A stretch of DNA of 64,000 nt from Streptomyces sp. WZ-12 (GTDB lineage Bacteria > Actinomycetota > Actinomycetes > Streptomycetales > Streptomycetaceae): NCBI RefSeq assembly GCF_028898845.1, contig NZ_CP118574.1, positions 310,001 to 374,000 on the forward strand. The letters run 5' to 3'. Under the pieces are notes generated by a model that was given only the letters and a program-made list of their open reading frames with translations, was not told the DNA's origin and did not search any database. Positions 50,648 through 59,416 of the stretch are shown piece after piece. Every line of letters starts with the position of its first letter. The first letter of the stretch is position 1. Both the position numbers and the translations under genes were made by a program.

Positions 50648-50851
50648 ATGGACAAGGGAAAGCGGATCACCGGCGCGGCGCGCGACGAGCTTGCCGGTGA
50701 CATTGAGAAGGCATACGAGGGCGGCGCCTCCATCCGGGCCATCGCCGCATCCCTGGGGCGCTCCTATGGCTTCGTCCACGGCATGCTCGTCGAGGGCGGT
50801 GTCACCCTGCGCGGTCGTGGAGGTAACTCCCGCCGCGAAGGCGGAGTGTGA
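50648..50851 (+). CDS. Small helix-turn-helix protein
   Basis: This 67-residue protein contains a single HTH (DELAGDIEKAYEGGASIRA followed by IAASLGRSYGFVHGMLVEGG) and a basic RGRGGNSRREGG tail. Streptomycete genomes carry many such small proteins, resembling a resolvase or sigma-like HTH, whose targets are unknown. ATG 50648 is preceded by AAGGGGACGAACTC with a suitable ribosome site. Confidence 0.8.
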   Translation: MDKGKRITGAARDELAGDIEKAYEGGASIRAIAASLGRSYGFVHGMLVEGGVTLRGRGGNSRREGGV

Positions 50852-50935
50852 GGCAGCGCGGGGTATCGGGGCCGGGGCGTCCTGCGCGGACGCCGCTGCC
50901 TTCAGTTGTCCGGCACGTGTGACGGCGGCGGTGCC

Positions 50936-52498
50936 TCACAGCAGTCCGCTCAGCGGTAGGACCCTTTCGGCGAGCCGTCCGCGCAACTGTCCGTCAGCGG
51001 TGTCGGCTTCGGCGAGCCATTCCGCGTGGAGCAACAGCTCAGCGTGCTCAGCGATTTCCTCGCCGGGCAGGGCGCAGAACGTGGCGATCCTGCCCAGGTG
51101 GAGTCCGTCGTTTTCGGGATGTCCGAGGCGGCCGTCGGGGCGGGTGTGGGCGGCGGTGTACAAGGCCAGAAGTCGGCTTGCGGCGCCCAACTTCTTCTTG
51201 CGGAGATTGCGGTCGCCTACGACCTTCTGGGCCCAACCGGAGAGCTTCGCGCGGGTGTTCTTGCCGAAGGTGAACGGGCACTGCTCGGGCAGCAACGTGG
51301 GGATGGTGAGGGCGGTGGGATCCTCGGGCCGGGAGGTCAGCGCTTCGGTGATGGTGCCGGGCAGGCGCAGCCAGCCGGTCGTGACCAGTTTCTCCAGCAC
51401 CGGCTCGGCTTCGCCGTGCAGCCAACTGGTGAGGTCCTGACCGGTGATGTTGCCAGTGCCGTTCCGCGCGGCGCGCAAGGTGAGCATGAGCACCGCGAGG
51501 TGCACCGCGGCTTCGGGGTGCGGAGCTTGGGCGGGGACGTGGTCCAGGACAGTCCGGGCGTGCAGGGCCTGTCCTGGGGTCAAAAGCCGTTCCACCACCG
51601 GCACGTTGCCGCTCGTCGCGTCACCGTCGACCGTGCCGGCACGGTTGTGGTGCATCTCGCGGGTGGTCTGCGCGGCTTTGTGGGCGCGGTCCGCTTCGTG
51701 TTGGAGGGAGGGGATGCCGGCGACCTCGGCCCACTGGGCGAAGGCGCGGGCTTTGCGCTCGTGGAGGGTGGCGAGGAGCACAAGGTCGGGTTCGGTGCGT
51801 TGCTGGTAGGCGCGGAACGCGTCCCCGAGGTCGATGAGTTCGACGCGCAGCGCGTCGGGCCGCAGGTTGTAGGGGACGGTCCGCTGCGCGATCTTTCCCC
51901 CCTGCCTCGTCCCTGGTGACGTTTCGCCAGGCGAGGCGGTGCGGGCCCGGGGCACTTCGGCGGTCCTGTCGCTCAGGGCGGAGGACTCGGCGCAGGCAGA
52001 GCGGTCGTGGTCGGAGAACACCGCGGCCGCAACATTGGACGCCGGCGCTCGTCGTGCTGCGGCTGGGGGCGCGGCGGGACGGGGTGGTGGGGCCGTGGCC
52101 ACGACGCGGCAACCGGGGGTGGCGGCTGCGCACCGCGCACAGGTTTCCGCGATCCGCCACAGTCGCCCCGTCTTGTCCGCGTACACGGCCAGGACCACCG
52201 GGCCACCGCACCGCACCGCCCCCGTCGTCGCGTGCCAACCGCACTCGGCGACGCGACAGCCACACCATGCCGCGCTGCGCGGTCCGCCATCCTTGCGGAG
52301 GTGGGCCAGGTGCATGTTGACGTGCGCGACCGCGGCCCTTCGTCCCTCTGTGGCACTGGTACAGCGCAAGTCAGCGCAGGCGGTGCAGGAACACGAGAGG
52401 CGGACCGTGCCGGCGCAGGGGCGGCCGTAGGGGTCCAACCGCACCGTCCACACCCGCCCTGCGACGCGCTCGTGCTGCGTGCCACCCTCCACCGTCAT
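50936..52498 (-). CDS. Conserved hypothetical protein with Cys-rich N-terminus
   Basis: This 520-residue protein starts at ATG 52498. The N-terminal 140 residues contain two or three Cys/His clusters (LSCSCTACADLRCT, WCGCRVAECGWHATTG and CARCAAATPGC) reminiscent of zinc ribbons. A Pro/Ala/Ser linker follows, then a helical domain of about 300 residues (ELIDLGDAFRAYQQRTEP to HAEWLAEADTADGQL). I do not recognise the family. The zinc-ribbon-like start and basic helical core would fit a DNA- or RNA-binding protein encoded on accessory DNA. Neighbours (HTH protein, insertion-sequence remnants) agree with an accessory origin. Start choice rests on the ATG and open frame; an internal start is possible. 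Confidence 0.6.
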   Translation of the reverse strand: MTVEGGTQHERVAGRVWTVRLDPYGRPCAGTVRLSCSCTACADLRCTSATEGRRAAVAHVNMHLAHLRKDGGPRSAAWCGCRVAECGWHATTGAVRCGGPVVLAVYADKTGRLWRIAETCARCAAATPGCRVVATAPPPRPAAPPAAARRAPASNVAAAVFSDHDRSACAESSALSDRTAEVPRARTASPGETSPGTRQGGKIAQRTVPYNLRPDALRVELIDLGDAFRAYQQRTEPDLVLLATLHERKARAFAQWAEVAGIPSLQHEADRAHKAAQTTREMHHNRAGTVDGDATSGNVPVVERLLTPGQALHARTVLDHVPAQAPHPEAAVHLAVLMLTLRAARNGTGNITGQDLTSWLHGEAEPVLEKLVTTGWLRLPGTITEALTSRPEDPTALTIPTLLPEQCPFTFGKNTRAKLSGWAQKVVGDRNLRKKKLGAASRLLALYTAAHTRPDGRLGHPENDGLHLGRIATFCALPGEEIAEHAELLLHAEWLAEADTADGQLRGRLAERVLPLSGLL

Positions 52499-52603
52499 GT
52501 CCGCGCTCCCAGCGTTGCGTGATCCGTCACCTTGGGCAGCCCATCATCGAGGATTCCGACCCGATCACGGACGACCGCCATGCAGCGACACAGCCATCGA
52601 AGG

Positions 52604-53134
52604 TCAAGCGTTCCCGTCGGCTGTCTTGAGCCCTACCTCCAGGATCGAATGGGTCAGCTGGCCCACGACGGTGAAGGGGCGGGCCATACGCTGGCCGTGC
52701 ATGTCGGCTTCATCGATGGCCAGTTGGAAGAGACCTTCGAGGTAGGAGCGGCGACGCTGTGGATGTTCGGTGCAGGCGGCGCTCAGCAACGCGTCGAAGG
52801 AATCGGTGTCCCCCGAGGACCAGGCCGCCATCATGCGGCGGGCGAAGACCCGCTGTTGTGGGGAGCGGCCCTCAAGGTTGGCCGAGTTGCCACTGGCGTC
52901 GGTGCTCGTGGTCCAGTCCGCCCCACTGGCCAGGCCGAGGCGACACACGAAATCGCTGGCCACCCGAGCGAGGGTGGCCAGCGCCGCGTTGTCCAACTGC
53001 GCGAGATCCTGCGCTCGACGGTAGGCGGCAGGAATCTCACCGAGGGCGCCTTCGGCCACCCCCGCCTGCAGCAACACATACCCGCGTTCCACCTGCTCGT
53101 TGAGCCTCTCCAGCATCTGCCCCACCCCAGACAC
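52604..53134 (-). CDS. Hypothetical protein, helical
   Basis: This 176-residue protein with a GTG start at 53134 (ATG seven codons in is an alternative) is predicted mainly helical: LNEQVERGYVLLQAGVAEGA, ALATLARVASDFVCRLGL, FDALLSAACTEHPQRRRSYL, and AIDEADMHGQRM. No domain is recognised. It shares direction with the Cys-rich protein downstream, separated by 105 bases, and may belong to the same accessory unit. Function unknown. Confidence 0.6.
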   Translation of the reverse strand: MSGVGQMLERLNEQVERGYVLLQAGVAEGALGEIPAAYRRAQDLAQLDNAALATLARVASDFVCRLGLASGADWTTSTDASGNSANLEGRSPQQRVFARRMMAAWSSGDTDSFDALLSAACTEHPQRRRSYLEGLFQLAIDEADMHGQRMARPFTVVGQLTHSILEVGLKTADGNA

Positions 53135-53442
53135 GTCATGACCCGCTACGGGACGATCATCTCAGCAGCCGGCTCGCCGGGGTAAGCAAAACCCGGCCAC
53201 AGGCCATCAGTTCGACGGCCGCGCACCGACCAGGCGCCGACGGGCCCCCGGCACGGCACGGGAGGACCGCCGCAGCGGTGACCGATGGGCAGCTCCAGGC
53301 GGACACGGCGAGCGATGGTGCGTGCTGTGCTCACCCGTGAGGCATGTGCCGTGGCTTCCGGGAAGGGCGGTGGCGGTGAGGGGGCCCGGGTGGGGCAGCG
53401 CGAGGGGTGACTCGCTTTCGCGTGGTGCGCGCCCGGTGATTC
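53135..53442. other. Intergenic region, nothing recognised
   Basis: About 308 bases between the helical hypothetical gene and the carboxylesterase stop. No reading frame has family support, no strong hairpin and no repeat was noticed. It is G/C-rich throughout, so short frames here are uninformative. Confidence 0.4.
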
Positions 53443-54954
53443 TCAGTTCCCGGCGTCTGTGCGTGTGGAACGGATCAGTTGTGTGAGCGGGCTGGGGTTG
53501 AGCGGACGGAATTCCACGGTGTCCTCGATCACGGTGAGTTGGGGGTCTGTGGTCCGGCAGCTCGGCCACGCCTCGCCTGCGAGGGTGCGGGGGGTACCGG
53601 TACGGGCGAACTCCACCCAGGCATGCTGCACGGCATCGCGAAGGGTGGTGTCCGTGGTGTCGTACTCGGCGTCCGGTCCGTCACCGGCGGCCACGTGCCC
53701 GAACACGTAGGGCAGTTCGGCCATGTGGTAGGCGAGCATGCGCGAGCGATGGTTGCCCGGGGACACCCGGGCGAAGCGGTAGGTGTAGGCCGTGCGCCCC
53801 AGGGCGGTGAAGCGCTCGTAGGCCGCCAGAGCCGGCTCGTGGAACACCGCAGCGGTGGTCAGCTCGGTCAGGGCCTCGTAGGTGGACAGGCCGCGGTCGC
53901 GGAACTGGGTGAGGACGTCGTCGGCGCGCCGGGGCACCAAGGTGTGGGCCATTACGGCGAGCGCCGCGGGGGTGTACGCCTGCTCGGCGCTCACCGGGGG
54001 GCCGCCGACCGGGCCGCCCGGGCGGTGGAAATAGCGGGCCTCGTCCTGCGTCGTGCCGAACATCACCGGCATGTCGTTCGGCCAGGCCGCGAAGCCGTCG
54101 GTGACCACGTCTCCGTCGACTGCGGGAAACCACACCAGGTCCGCGGGGGTGTGTAGCCGTCCAGGAGTGGCGAGGGCGGCGGGTCTCGTCAGCGAGGCTT
54201 TGACCATCGTGTCCTGCGGCAGGCCACGCAGCGCGTCGAGGTCGGTAGTGCCGACGCGTTCGAAGAGCGTGTTGCTGAGCTGGACGATGGAGTCGGCGGT
54301 GTAGTTGGCCGAGACGGGATGTTCGAAGCCGGCGCTCTGGATGATCCCCCGGTGGAACAAGCCGCGGGCGCTGGGTGTGGAGAGCAGCGCGCGGACGGCG
54401 GCGGCGCCGGAGGACTGACCGAAGACGGTCACGTTGCCGGGGTCGCCGCCGAAGGCGGAGATGTTCTGCTGCACCCAGCGCAGCGCCGTAACCCAGTCCA
54501 GGACCGCGAAGTTGGTGCCCGCCTCGGGGTGGGCCAGGAAGCCGAAGACTCCAAGCCGGTAGTTGAACGACACCACGATCACGCCACGTTCGGCCAGCGC
54601 GGCGCCGTTGTACAGCGCCTCGGAGGCCGCGCCGTAGAGGAAGCCGCCGCCGTGGATCCACACCATGACCGGGAGCTTGGCTGCCGGGTCTGCACTGGGC
54701 GTCCACACGTTGAGGTACAGGCAGTCCTCGCTCTGCGCGGCGCTCAGGTCGCCGACACCGGGCAGGATCTGGATGCCGGCGTTGCCGAACGCGGCGGCCT
54801 CACGTACGCCGTCCCACGGTTCGGCAGGTGCCGGCGGAGCGAAGCGCAGCCTGCCGACGGGCGGGGCCGCGTAGGGCAGGCCCAGGAAGGCGGATACGCC
54901 GTTGCTGTGGTGGATGCCGCTGGTCTGGCCCTGTTCTGTACGGATCGGGGACAT
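53443..54954 (-). CDS. Type B carboxylesterase family protein
   Basis: This 503-residue protein starts at ATG 54954 behind AAGGAG. The family order is clear: GVSAFLGLPYAAPPVGRLRF near the N-terminus, the EDCLYLNVWTP strand, the HGGGFLYG oxyanion hole, the nucleophile elbow FGQSSGAAAVRALL, and the catalytic acid and histidine regions further on (FGTTQDEARYF, AYHMAELPYVFG). These enzymes hydrolyse carboxylic esters such as p-nitrobenzyl or drug esters. The gene is divergent from a TetR regulator with two TetR-type palindromes between them, so it is likely induced by its substrate. Confidence 0.9.
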   Translation of the reverse strand: MSPIRTEQGQTSGIHHSNGVSAFLGLPYAAPPVGRLRFAPPAPAEPWDGVREAAAFGNAGIQILPGVGDLSAAQSEDCLYLNVWTPSADPAAKLPVMVWIHGGGFLYGAASEALYNGAALAERGVIVVSFNYRLGVFGFLAHPEAGTNFAVLDWVTALRWVQQNISAFGGDPGNVTVFGQSSGAAAVRALLSTPSARGLFHRGIIQSAGFEHPVSANYTADSIVQLSNTLFERVGTTDLDALRGLPQDTMVKASLTRPAALATPGRLHTPADLVWFPAVDGDVVTDGFAAWPNDMPVMFGTTQDEARYFHRPGGPVGGPPVSAEQAYTPAALAVMAHTLVPRRADDVLTQFRDRGLSTYEALTELTTAAVFHEPALAAYERFTALGRTAYTYRFARVSPGNHRSRMLAYHMAELPYVFGHVAAGDGPDAEYDTTDTTLRDAVQHAWVEFARTGTPRTLAGEAWPSCRTTDPQLTVIEDTVEFRPLNPSPLTQLIRSTRTDAGN

Positions 54955-55043
54955 GACGAACTCCTTGATCGTGCCGCAGGGGGCCGCCGGCAGACTGCGG
55001 TGCGCCCGGAGGCCGCTCCGGCGGGTCGACCTCCCACCCAAGA

Positions 55044-55059
55044 GGAAACGATCGTTCCC
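55044..55059. promoter_or_regulatory. TetR-type operator 1 (near-perfect 16-base palindrome)
   Basis: GGAAACGA-TCGTTCCC has one mismatch between its arms. Its core AAACG-AT-CGTTC matches the second site at 55102, and it lies between the divergent carboxylesterase and TetR genes. Confidence 0.55.
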
Positions 55060-55101
55060 GTATGGATGCCTTCAACCTAGCCCCGCAGCGTACCGAAACG
55101 C

Positions 55102-55113
55102 AAACGTTCGTTT
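55102..55113. promoter_or_regulatory. TetR-type operator 2
   Basis: AAACG-TT-CGTTT is a perfect 12-base palindrome with the same half-sites as operator 1, 18 bases upstream of the TetR start at 55131. Autoregulation and control of the esterase are expected. Confidence 0.55.
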
Positions 55114-55130
55114 TCGTTTACGATGGGTCC

Positions 55131-55736
55131 ATGCCCCGACTCAGCGAAGAGACCCGCGCGAAGCGGCGCGACCACGTCCTCACAAGTGCGTGGACCTGCT
55201 TCGCCGAGAAGGGCTTCCACGCCACATCCATGGACGACGTGATCGCCGCGACCGGGATGTCCTCAAGCGCCGTCTACCGACATTTCCGCAGCAAGGACGA
55301 ACTCATCAAGGCCAGCGCCGAAAGCGGGATCGGCCTGGTGCGCGACACCTTCGTACGGCTGCTCGCCCAGCGCCCCACCCCCACTCCAGCCCAGACGCTC
55401 GCCATCCTGGTGGACGAACTGCACGCCCGCACCGAACACCCCCGCTACGACATGACCAGCCTCGCCGTCCAGGCATGGGCCGAAGCCCTGGGCAACCCTC
55501 AGGTACGCGACCTCTCGCGCGAGCAGTACACGCAGGCCCGTCAGCGGCTGACCGAACTGGCCGAACGCTGGAAGGCCGAGGGCCACTTGAACCCCGATGC
55601 CGACCCGGTGGCAGCGGCCTCGGTGCTCTTCGCCCTCATGCCGGGACTGATCGTCAGCCACCACCTGATCACCGACGTCACCCTGAAGGAACTGACCGAC
55701 GGCCTCACCGCCCTCGGCACCGCCCTCAGCCCATGA
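55131..55736 (+). CDS. TetR family transcriptional regulator
   Basis: This 201-residue protein starts at ATG 55131; the upstream in-frame 23 codons cover the operator region and were excluded. N-terminal HTH: RDHVLTSAWTCFAEKGFHAT, SMDDVIAATGMSSSAVYRHF, RSKDELIKA. The C-terminal ligand domain is helical (LTELAERWKAEGHLNPDADP). It is divergent from the carboxylesterase across two AAACG/CGTTT palindromes and should repress it until a ligand is bound. Confidence 0.92.
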   Translation: MPRLSEETRAKRRDHVLTSAWTCFAEKGFHATSMDDVIAATGMSSSAVYRHFRSKDELIKASAESGIGLVRDTFVRLLAQRPTPTPAQTLAILVDELHARTEHPRYDMTSLAVQAWAEALGNPQVRDLSREQYTQARQRLTELAERWKAEGHLNPDADPVAAASVLFALMPGLIVSHHLITDVTLKELTDGLTALGTALSP

Positions 55737-55849
55737 CGCGCAGCCGGGAGCCGGCGAGCAGGGCAGTTCCTCGGGCCGGCTTCATCCCGGGCCCGCGCCG
55801 TAAGTGGTGGACAGAGTCGACGAGTTCGGGGCTCTCGCGGCCTGCTGAT

Positions 55850-56130
55850 CAGCCACCGGCCAGCCGGTCGCCTACCGCACCGGCTTGACGGTCCATCGGG
55901 CCTCGGCCACCTGTAAGGGCGGCACGGGGAAGACCGACGCGAAGGACGCCTTCGTCATCGCTGACCAAGCCCGCGTCCGCCGCGATCTGGGCCCGCTGCG
56001 GCCGGGCGATGAGATCGCCGTCGCCCGGCGAGAAGACGGCCGCCGCGATGGTGGTCCGCCTCGCGAAGGGGGTGATGGCCTTCGATGAGGGGATCGCCGA
56101 GCTCAAAACGGGCGACGAAGGAATGCGCGA
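55850..56130 (+). pseudogene. IS110-family transposase remnant
   Basis: The frame reads TGLTVHRASATCKGGTGKTD, AKDAFVIADQARVRRDLGPL and RPGDEIAV, the DEDD-transposase N-terminal core of IS110 elements. It then shifts frame near 56000-56040 to AAMVVRLAKGVMAFDEGIAE, which is further IS110 sequence. Only about 90 residues in total survive and no ends are seen. Inactive fragment. Confidence 0.65.
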
Positions 56131-56256
56131 GCAGGTGAAATCGATCATGCGGAACGGCATACATCCACCTGCTGCGTCTTCCCCAAGACAAGCTGCCGTG
56201 AGCCCCGTGTGTGAACGGGCCGCGCGCTTGAGTCGCCCTACCCGTAAGGAGTTTGT

Positions 56257-57177
56257 ATGCAAGCCATCACTGTGCGGGACCGTGACGCCGGTCTTGCCGG
56301 CATGTCCCTGACGGAGATGCCCTACCCCCATGCAGCCGAGAACGACGTCATCGTGCGGGTGCACGCCGCGGGCTTCACCCCTGGCGAGCTGGACTGGCCG
56401 GGCACGTGGACCGATCGCGCAGGCCGCGACCGGACGCCGAGCGTGCCGGGGCACGAGCTGTCCGGTGTCGTCGTACAGCTGGGGTACGGCACCACCGGCC
56501 TGAGCGTCGGGCAACGGGTGTTCGGCCTGGCCGACTGGACCCGCAACGGCACGCTCGCCGAGTACACCGCGGTGGAAGCCCGCAACCTCGCCCCGCTGCC
56601 GGCGGACATCGACCACACCCTGGCCGCCGCGCTGCCGATCTCCGGACTGACCGCCTGGCAGGGCCTGTTCGACCACGGCCGCCTCACCACGGGCCAGACC
56701 GTCCTGATCCACGGTGCCGCGGGCGGCGTCGGCTCGATCGCGGTCCAGCTCGCCCGCGAGACCGGCGCCCGCGTCATCGGCACGGGCCGGTCCTCCGACC
56801 GGGACCGGGCGCTCGCTCTGGGCGTCGACACCTTCCTGGACCTACAGACCGAGCAACTGGAGGACGGGGGCGAGGCCGACGTCGTGTTCGACGTGATCGG
56901 CGGCGACATCCTCGACCGCTCGGCCGCCCTGGTCCGGCCCGGCGGCACGCTCGTCACCATCGCCATGCCGCCCAAGGTCCAACCCAAGGACGGGCGGGCC
57001 GTCTTCTTCGTTGTCGAACCCGACCGCGCCCGGCTGACCGATCTCGCCGCGCGCCTGAGGGACGGACGGCTCAGGCCGGTCGTCAGCGCCGTGCGGTCAC
57101 TCGGTGCAGCACCCGCCGCATTCGCCCCGGCCACGCGCACCCGCGGCAAGACGATCATCCGCGTCACCGAAGGCTGA
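56257..57177 (+). CDS. NADP-dependent quinone oxidoreductase/zinc-type alcohol dehydrogenase-like protein
   Basis: This 306-residue MDR protein has a GroES-like N-terminus (VIVRVHAAGFTPGELDWPGTW) and the AHGAAGGVG-type cofactor site in VLIHGAAGGVGSIAVQLARE followed by a short-chain-like tail lacking the structural zinc loop. Such proteins reduce quinones or alpha,beta-unsaturated ketones with NADPH. ATG 56257 has RBS AAGGAG. The signal-peptide-like short frame at 57192 begins 14 bases after its stop and may have been co-transcribed. Confidence 0.88.
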   Translation: MQAITVRDRDAGLAGMSLTEMPYPHAAENDVIVRVHAAGFTPGELDWPGTWTDRAGRDRTPSVPGHELSGVVVQLGYGTTGLSVGQRVFGLADWTRNGTLAEYTAVEARNLAPLPADIDHTLAAALPISGLTAWQGLFDHGRLTTGQTVLIHGAAGGVGSIAVQLARETGARVIGTGRSSDRDRALALGVDTFLDLQTEQLEDGGEADVVFDVIGGDILDRSAALVRPGGTLVTIAMPPKVQPKDGRAVFFVVEPDRARLTDLAARLRDGRLRPVVSAVRSLGAAPAAFAPATRTRGKTIIRVTEG

Positions 57178-57191
57178 ACGGGAGATCCCTC

Positions 57192-57332
57192 GTGATCACC
57201 TTGCGGATCGCCGGCGGCTTCCTCGCCGTCTCCACGCTGGCCGGGCCACAGGCTGTACCCGCCTCGGCCAGCCCACCCACGCCGGGACGCCTACCGCCAC
57301 CGCGGCATCGAAGCGCCCCGCCGAATCCCTGA
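57192..57332 (+). pseudogene. Signal-peptide-like N-terminal fragment of a secreted protein
   Basis: A 46-codon frame starting at GTG 57192 behind GGAGATCCC reads VITLRIAGGFLAVSTLAG then PQAVPASASPPTPG. It looks like a signal peptide followed by a Pro-rich linker, but the protein stops after 46 residues. I regard it as the 5' end of a secreted protein gene whose body was lost. It abuts a 5'-truncated MFS gene, consistent with a deletion joining the two. The start and frame are plausible, not proven. Confidence 0.4.
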
Positions 57333-57375
57333 CCCCTCTGGCGCGGCCTTCGATTGCTCTCTGGCGGCCGTCGAG

Positions 57376-58614
57376 TTGGTGTCGCTGGCCTATCTGCTGA
57401 TACTGGTGGCGCTCCTGATACCGGCCGGTCGGCTCTCCGGCGCCCATGGCCGAAAGCTGCTCTATCTGTACGGATTTTTGGCGTTCAGTGGCGCATCGGC
57501 CGCTTGTGGGCTGGCGCCGTCACTGGCAACACTGGTGGCCTTCCGAGTAGTACAGGCCGGCGGGGCGGCAATGATGCAGGCCGACGGCGTCGCCCTGGTG
57601 ACCACCAGTGCACCGCGCGAGCGGATGCGGACGGCCTTGGGCGTGCAGACTGCCGCGCAGGCGCTTGGTCTGGTGCTCGGTCCCACGGTGGGGGGTGCTC
57701 TGGTGTCCACGCTTGGCTGGCGTTGGGTGTTCGAGGTCAACGTTCCCATGGGAGTGCTCGGCCTGGTAGCCGGGTACTTCCTGCTGCCCCGCACCCGTGC
57801 CCGTAACCCGGTGAGGGAATTCGACGGGTGGGGGCTGATGCTGCTGTCCGTAGCGACCATCGGGTTGCTGTTGTCGGTGTCGGCGGCGTCGGGCTTGCCC
57901 GTGCCGGGTTGGGCGGTCGCCGTCCTCGCCGGGCTTGCTGCAGCCGCGGCCTGGGGCTTCGTGGCCAGGGAGCGGCGCATCACGCAGCCGCTGCTGGATC
58001 TGGGCATCCTGCGCGTCAGGACCGTGTCGGTCGGGCTGTTCGCCGCACTGTGCGGCTACTTGGTGTTGTTCGGCCCGCTGGTTCTGGCGCCCATCGTCGT
58101 GATCCTGCGCGGTCACAGCGAGTTGACCGCAGGGGCCGTGCTGACGGCTTTGCCGGCGGGCTTCGCGCTCACGGCGGCCTGCGCGGACCGGGTGCTGCCC
58201 AGCGCCCTGTCCGACCGCAGCCGCTGCGCGGCGGGAGCCGTCGTGTGTGCGGCGGCATTGGCAACCATGCTCGGCTCACCGCTGAGCCTGGCCTGGCTGA
58301 CACCACTGCTGGCACTACTCGGCCTGGGACTGGGGCTGTTCACCCCGGCCAACAACGCCCTGATCATGGGAGCGATCCCCCCGTGCTCCTCCGGCACCGG
58401 AGGAGGGCTGATGAACATGGCCCGCGGCTTGGGCACCGCCCTCGGCGTCGCCCTGGTAGCCCTCGCCCTCTACCTCGGCGGACCCTACGGCAACCGCTGG
58501 GCCCTCTTCCTGCTCCTGATCGTCTCCCTCCTCACCGCCGCTGCCGCCTGGCCGACCCGGGCACCAGAACTCCAACCCCCCATCGACGAGAGCGGGCAGG
58601 AGACTTCCGGCTGA
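57376..58614 (+). CDS. DHA2-type MFS transporter lacking the N-terminal helix
   Basis: The 412 visible residues from TTG 57376 contain thirteen TM helices of the fourteen typical of DHA2 drug/proton antiporters: LAYLLILVALLIPAGRLSG (helix 2 onward), GRKLLYLYG (loop 2-3 motif A with Gly-Arg-Lys), GPTVGGALVSTLGWRWVF (motif C). Conserved sequence continues upstream of the TTG (FDCSLAAVELVSLA from about 57349) but the first helix and an initiator Met with RBS are absent. It is therefore probably a non-functional or impaired exporter, though a shorter translated form cannot be ruled out. The short secreted-protein fragment lies just upstream. Confidence 0.65.
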   Translation: MVSLAYLLILVALLIPAGRLSGAHGRKLLYLYGFLAFSGASAACGLAPSLATLVAFRVVQAGGAAMMQADGVALVTTSAPRERMRTALGVQTAAQALGLVLGPTVGGALVSTLGWRWVFEVNVPMGVLGLVAGYFLLPRTRARNPVREFDGWGLMLLSVATIGLLLSVSAASGLPVPGWAVAVLAGLAAAAAWGFVARERRITQPLLDLGILRVRTVSVGLFAALCGYLVLFGPLVLAPIVVILRGHSELTAGAVLTALPAGFALTAACADRVLPSALSDRSRCAAGAVVCAAALATMLGSPLSLAWLTPLLALLGLGLGLFTPANNALIMGAIPPCSSGTGGGLMNMARGLGTALGVALVALALYLGGPYGNRWALFLLLIVSLLTAAAAWPTRAPELQPPIDESGQETSG

Positions 58615-59416
58615 TACCTGACGACAGTCCGGCGGCACCACGCTCCGGCGCGCACAGCGACGGTACGCCGTCAACACCCCAGGAACACAAGGCCATTGAC
58701 GGCACGCCGTCACCGATTCGGCGCCGGACGGGCAGCCCGCCGTCCGTCGCGGTAGTGGCCCCTGCTGCACCGGCGCCTCGCCCGAGACGACGAGACCCTG
58801 CCCGCCGGCTCCGCGTCGTGCTCGTGAAGAGCACGCGGTCGGCGATGTTCCCGCCCGTGACGGTCTTCACGGTGACCCATTCCTCGGACAGTTGGAGCTC
58901 GTAGCCGCGCCGCCCCTTGCACGGCGCGGTCCGGTACTCGTCAACGTCGGCGGAGCGGCGGTCACTTGCCGGTCTGCCACGCCTTGCGTCGCTGCCGCAG
59001 TGCGGCGGGCCCGTGCCCTGGCTGTCTCCGACGATGAGGTGGTCCACGTCGAGAGCCCCGGCCCCGATGTCCGCGCCCTCTCGTGGTGCCCCCTGCTCGG
59101 TGGGGGCGCCCCCGAGAGCCTCCCCGCGGTTCCGGTCATGGACAAGTGCGCCTCTGTGGGCCGGAGTGCGCCGTCGTGCGCGGGGGTGCGCCTCGGGTTA
59201 CCCCGTAAGGGTAGTCGTCGGATTCTCGCCGCATGGGCGTGAGGTTCTCCGGACATCTTGGCCCGACCGGTTCGTCTGCCGATGGCAGCGCAGTGCGGTG
59301 CCCCAGGCGGACGACACGGATGACGACACGGACATCGCGGACATCCCGGAGCCCCTGGACAACCCGGACGACCCGATGGCGAGAAGACGAGAAGAATCAA
59401 GAAACGGAGTCCCACT
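58615..59416. other. Gene-poor region with palindromic element
   Basis: About 800 bases without a confident gene. A minus-strand piece near 58800-58970 (reads YRTAPCKGRRGYELQLSEEW then VTVKTVTGGNIADRVLFTST) has real-protein character but lacks a start and intact context, so it may be a gene remnant. A C-rich palindromic element is present at 59088-59127. The ribosome site of the next gene, GGAG, lies at the right end. Confidence 0.4.
59088..59127. repeat. G/C palindromic element
   Basis: The sequence CCCC-TGCTC-GGT-GGGGGC-GCCCCC-GA-GAGCC-TCCCC contains a perfect 12-base palindrome GGGGGCGCCCCC flanked by GCTC/GAGC arms. It resembles in layout the in-gene elements at 1834 and 23522, but differs in detail. 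Confidence 0.45.
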
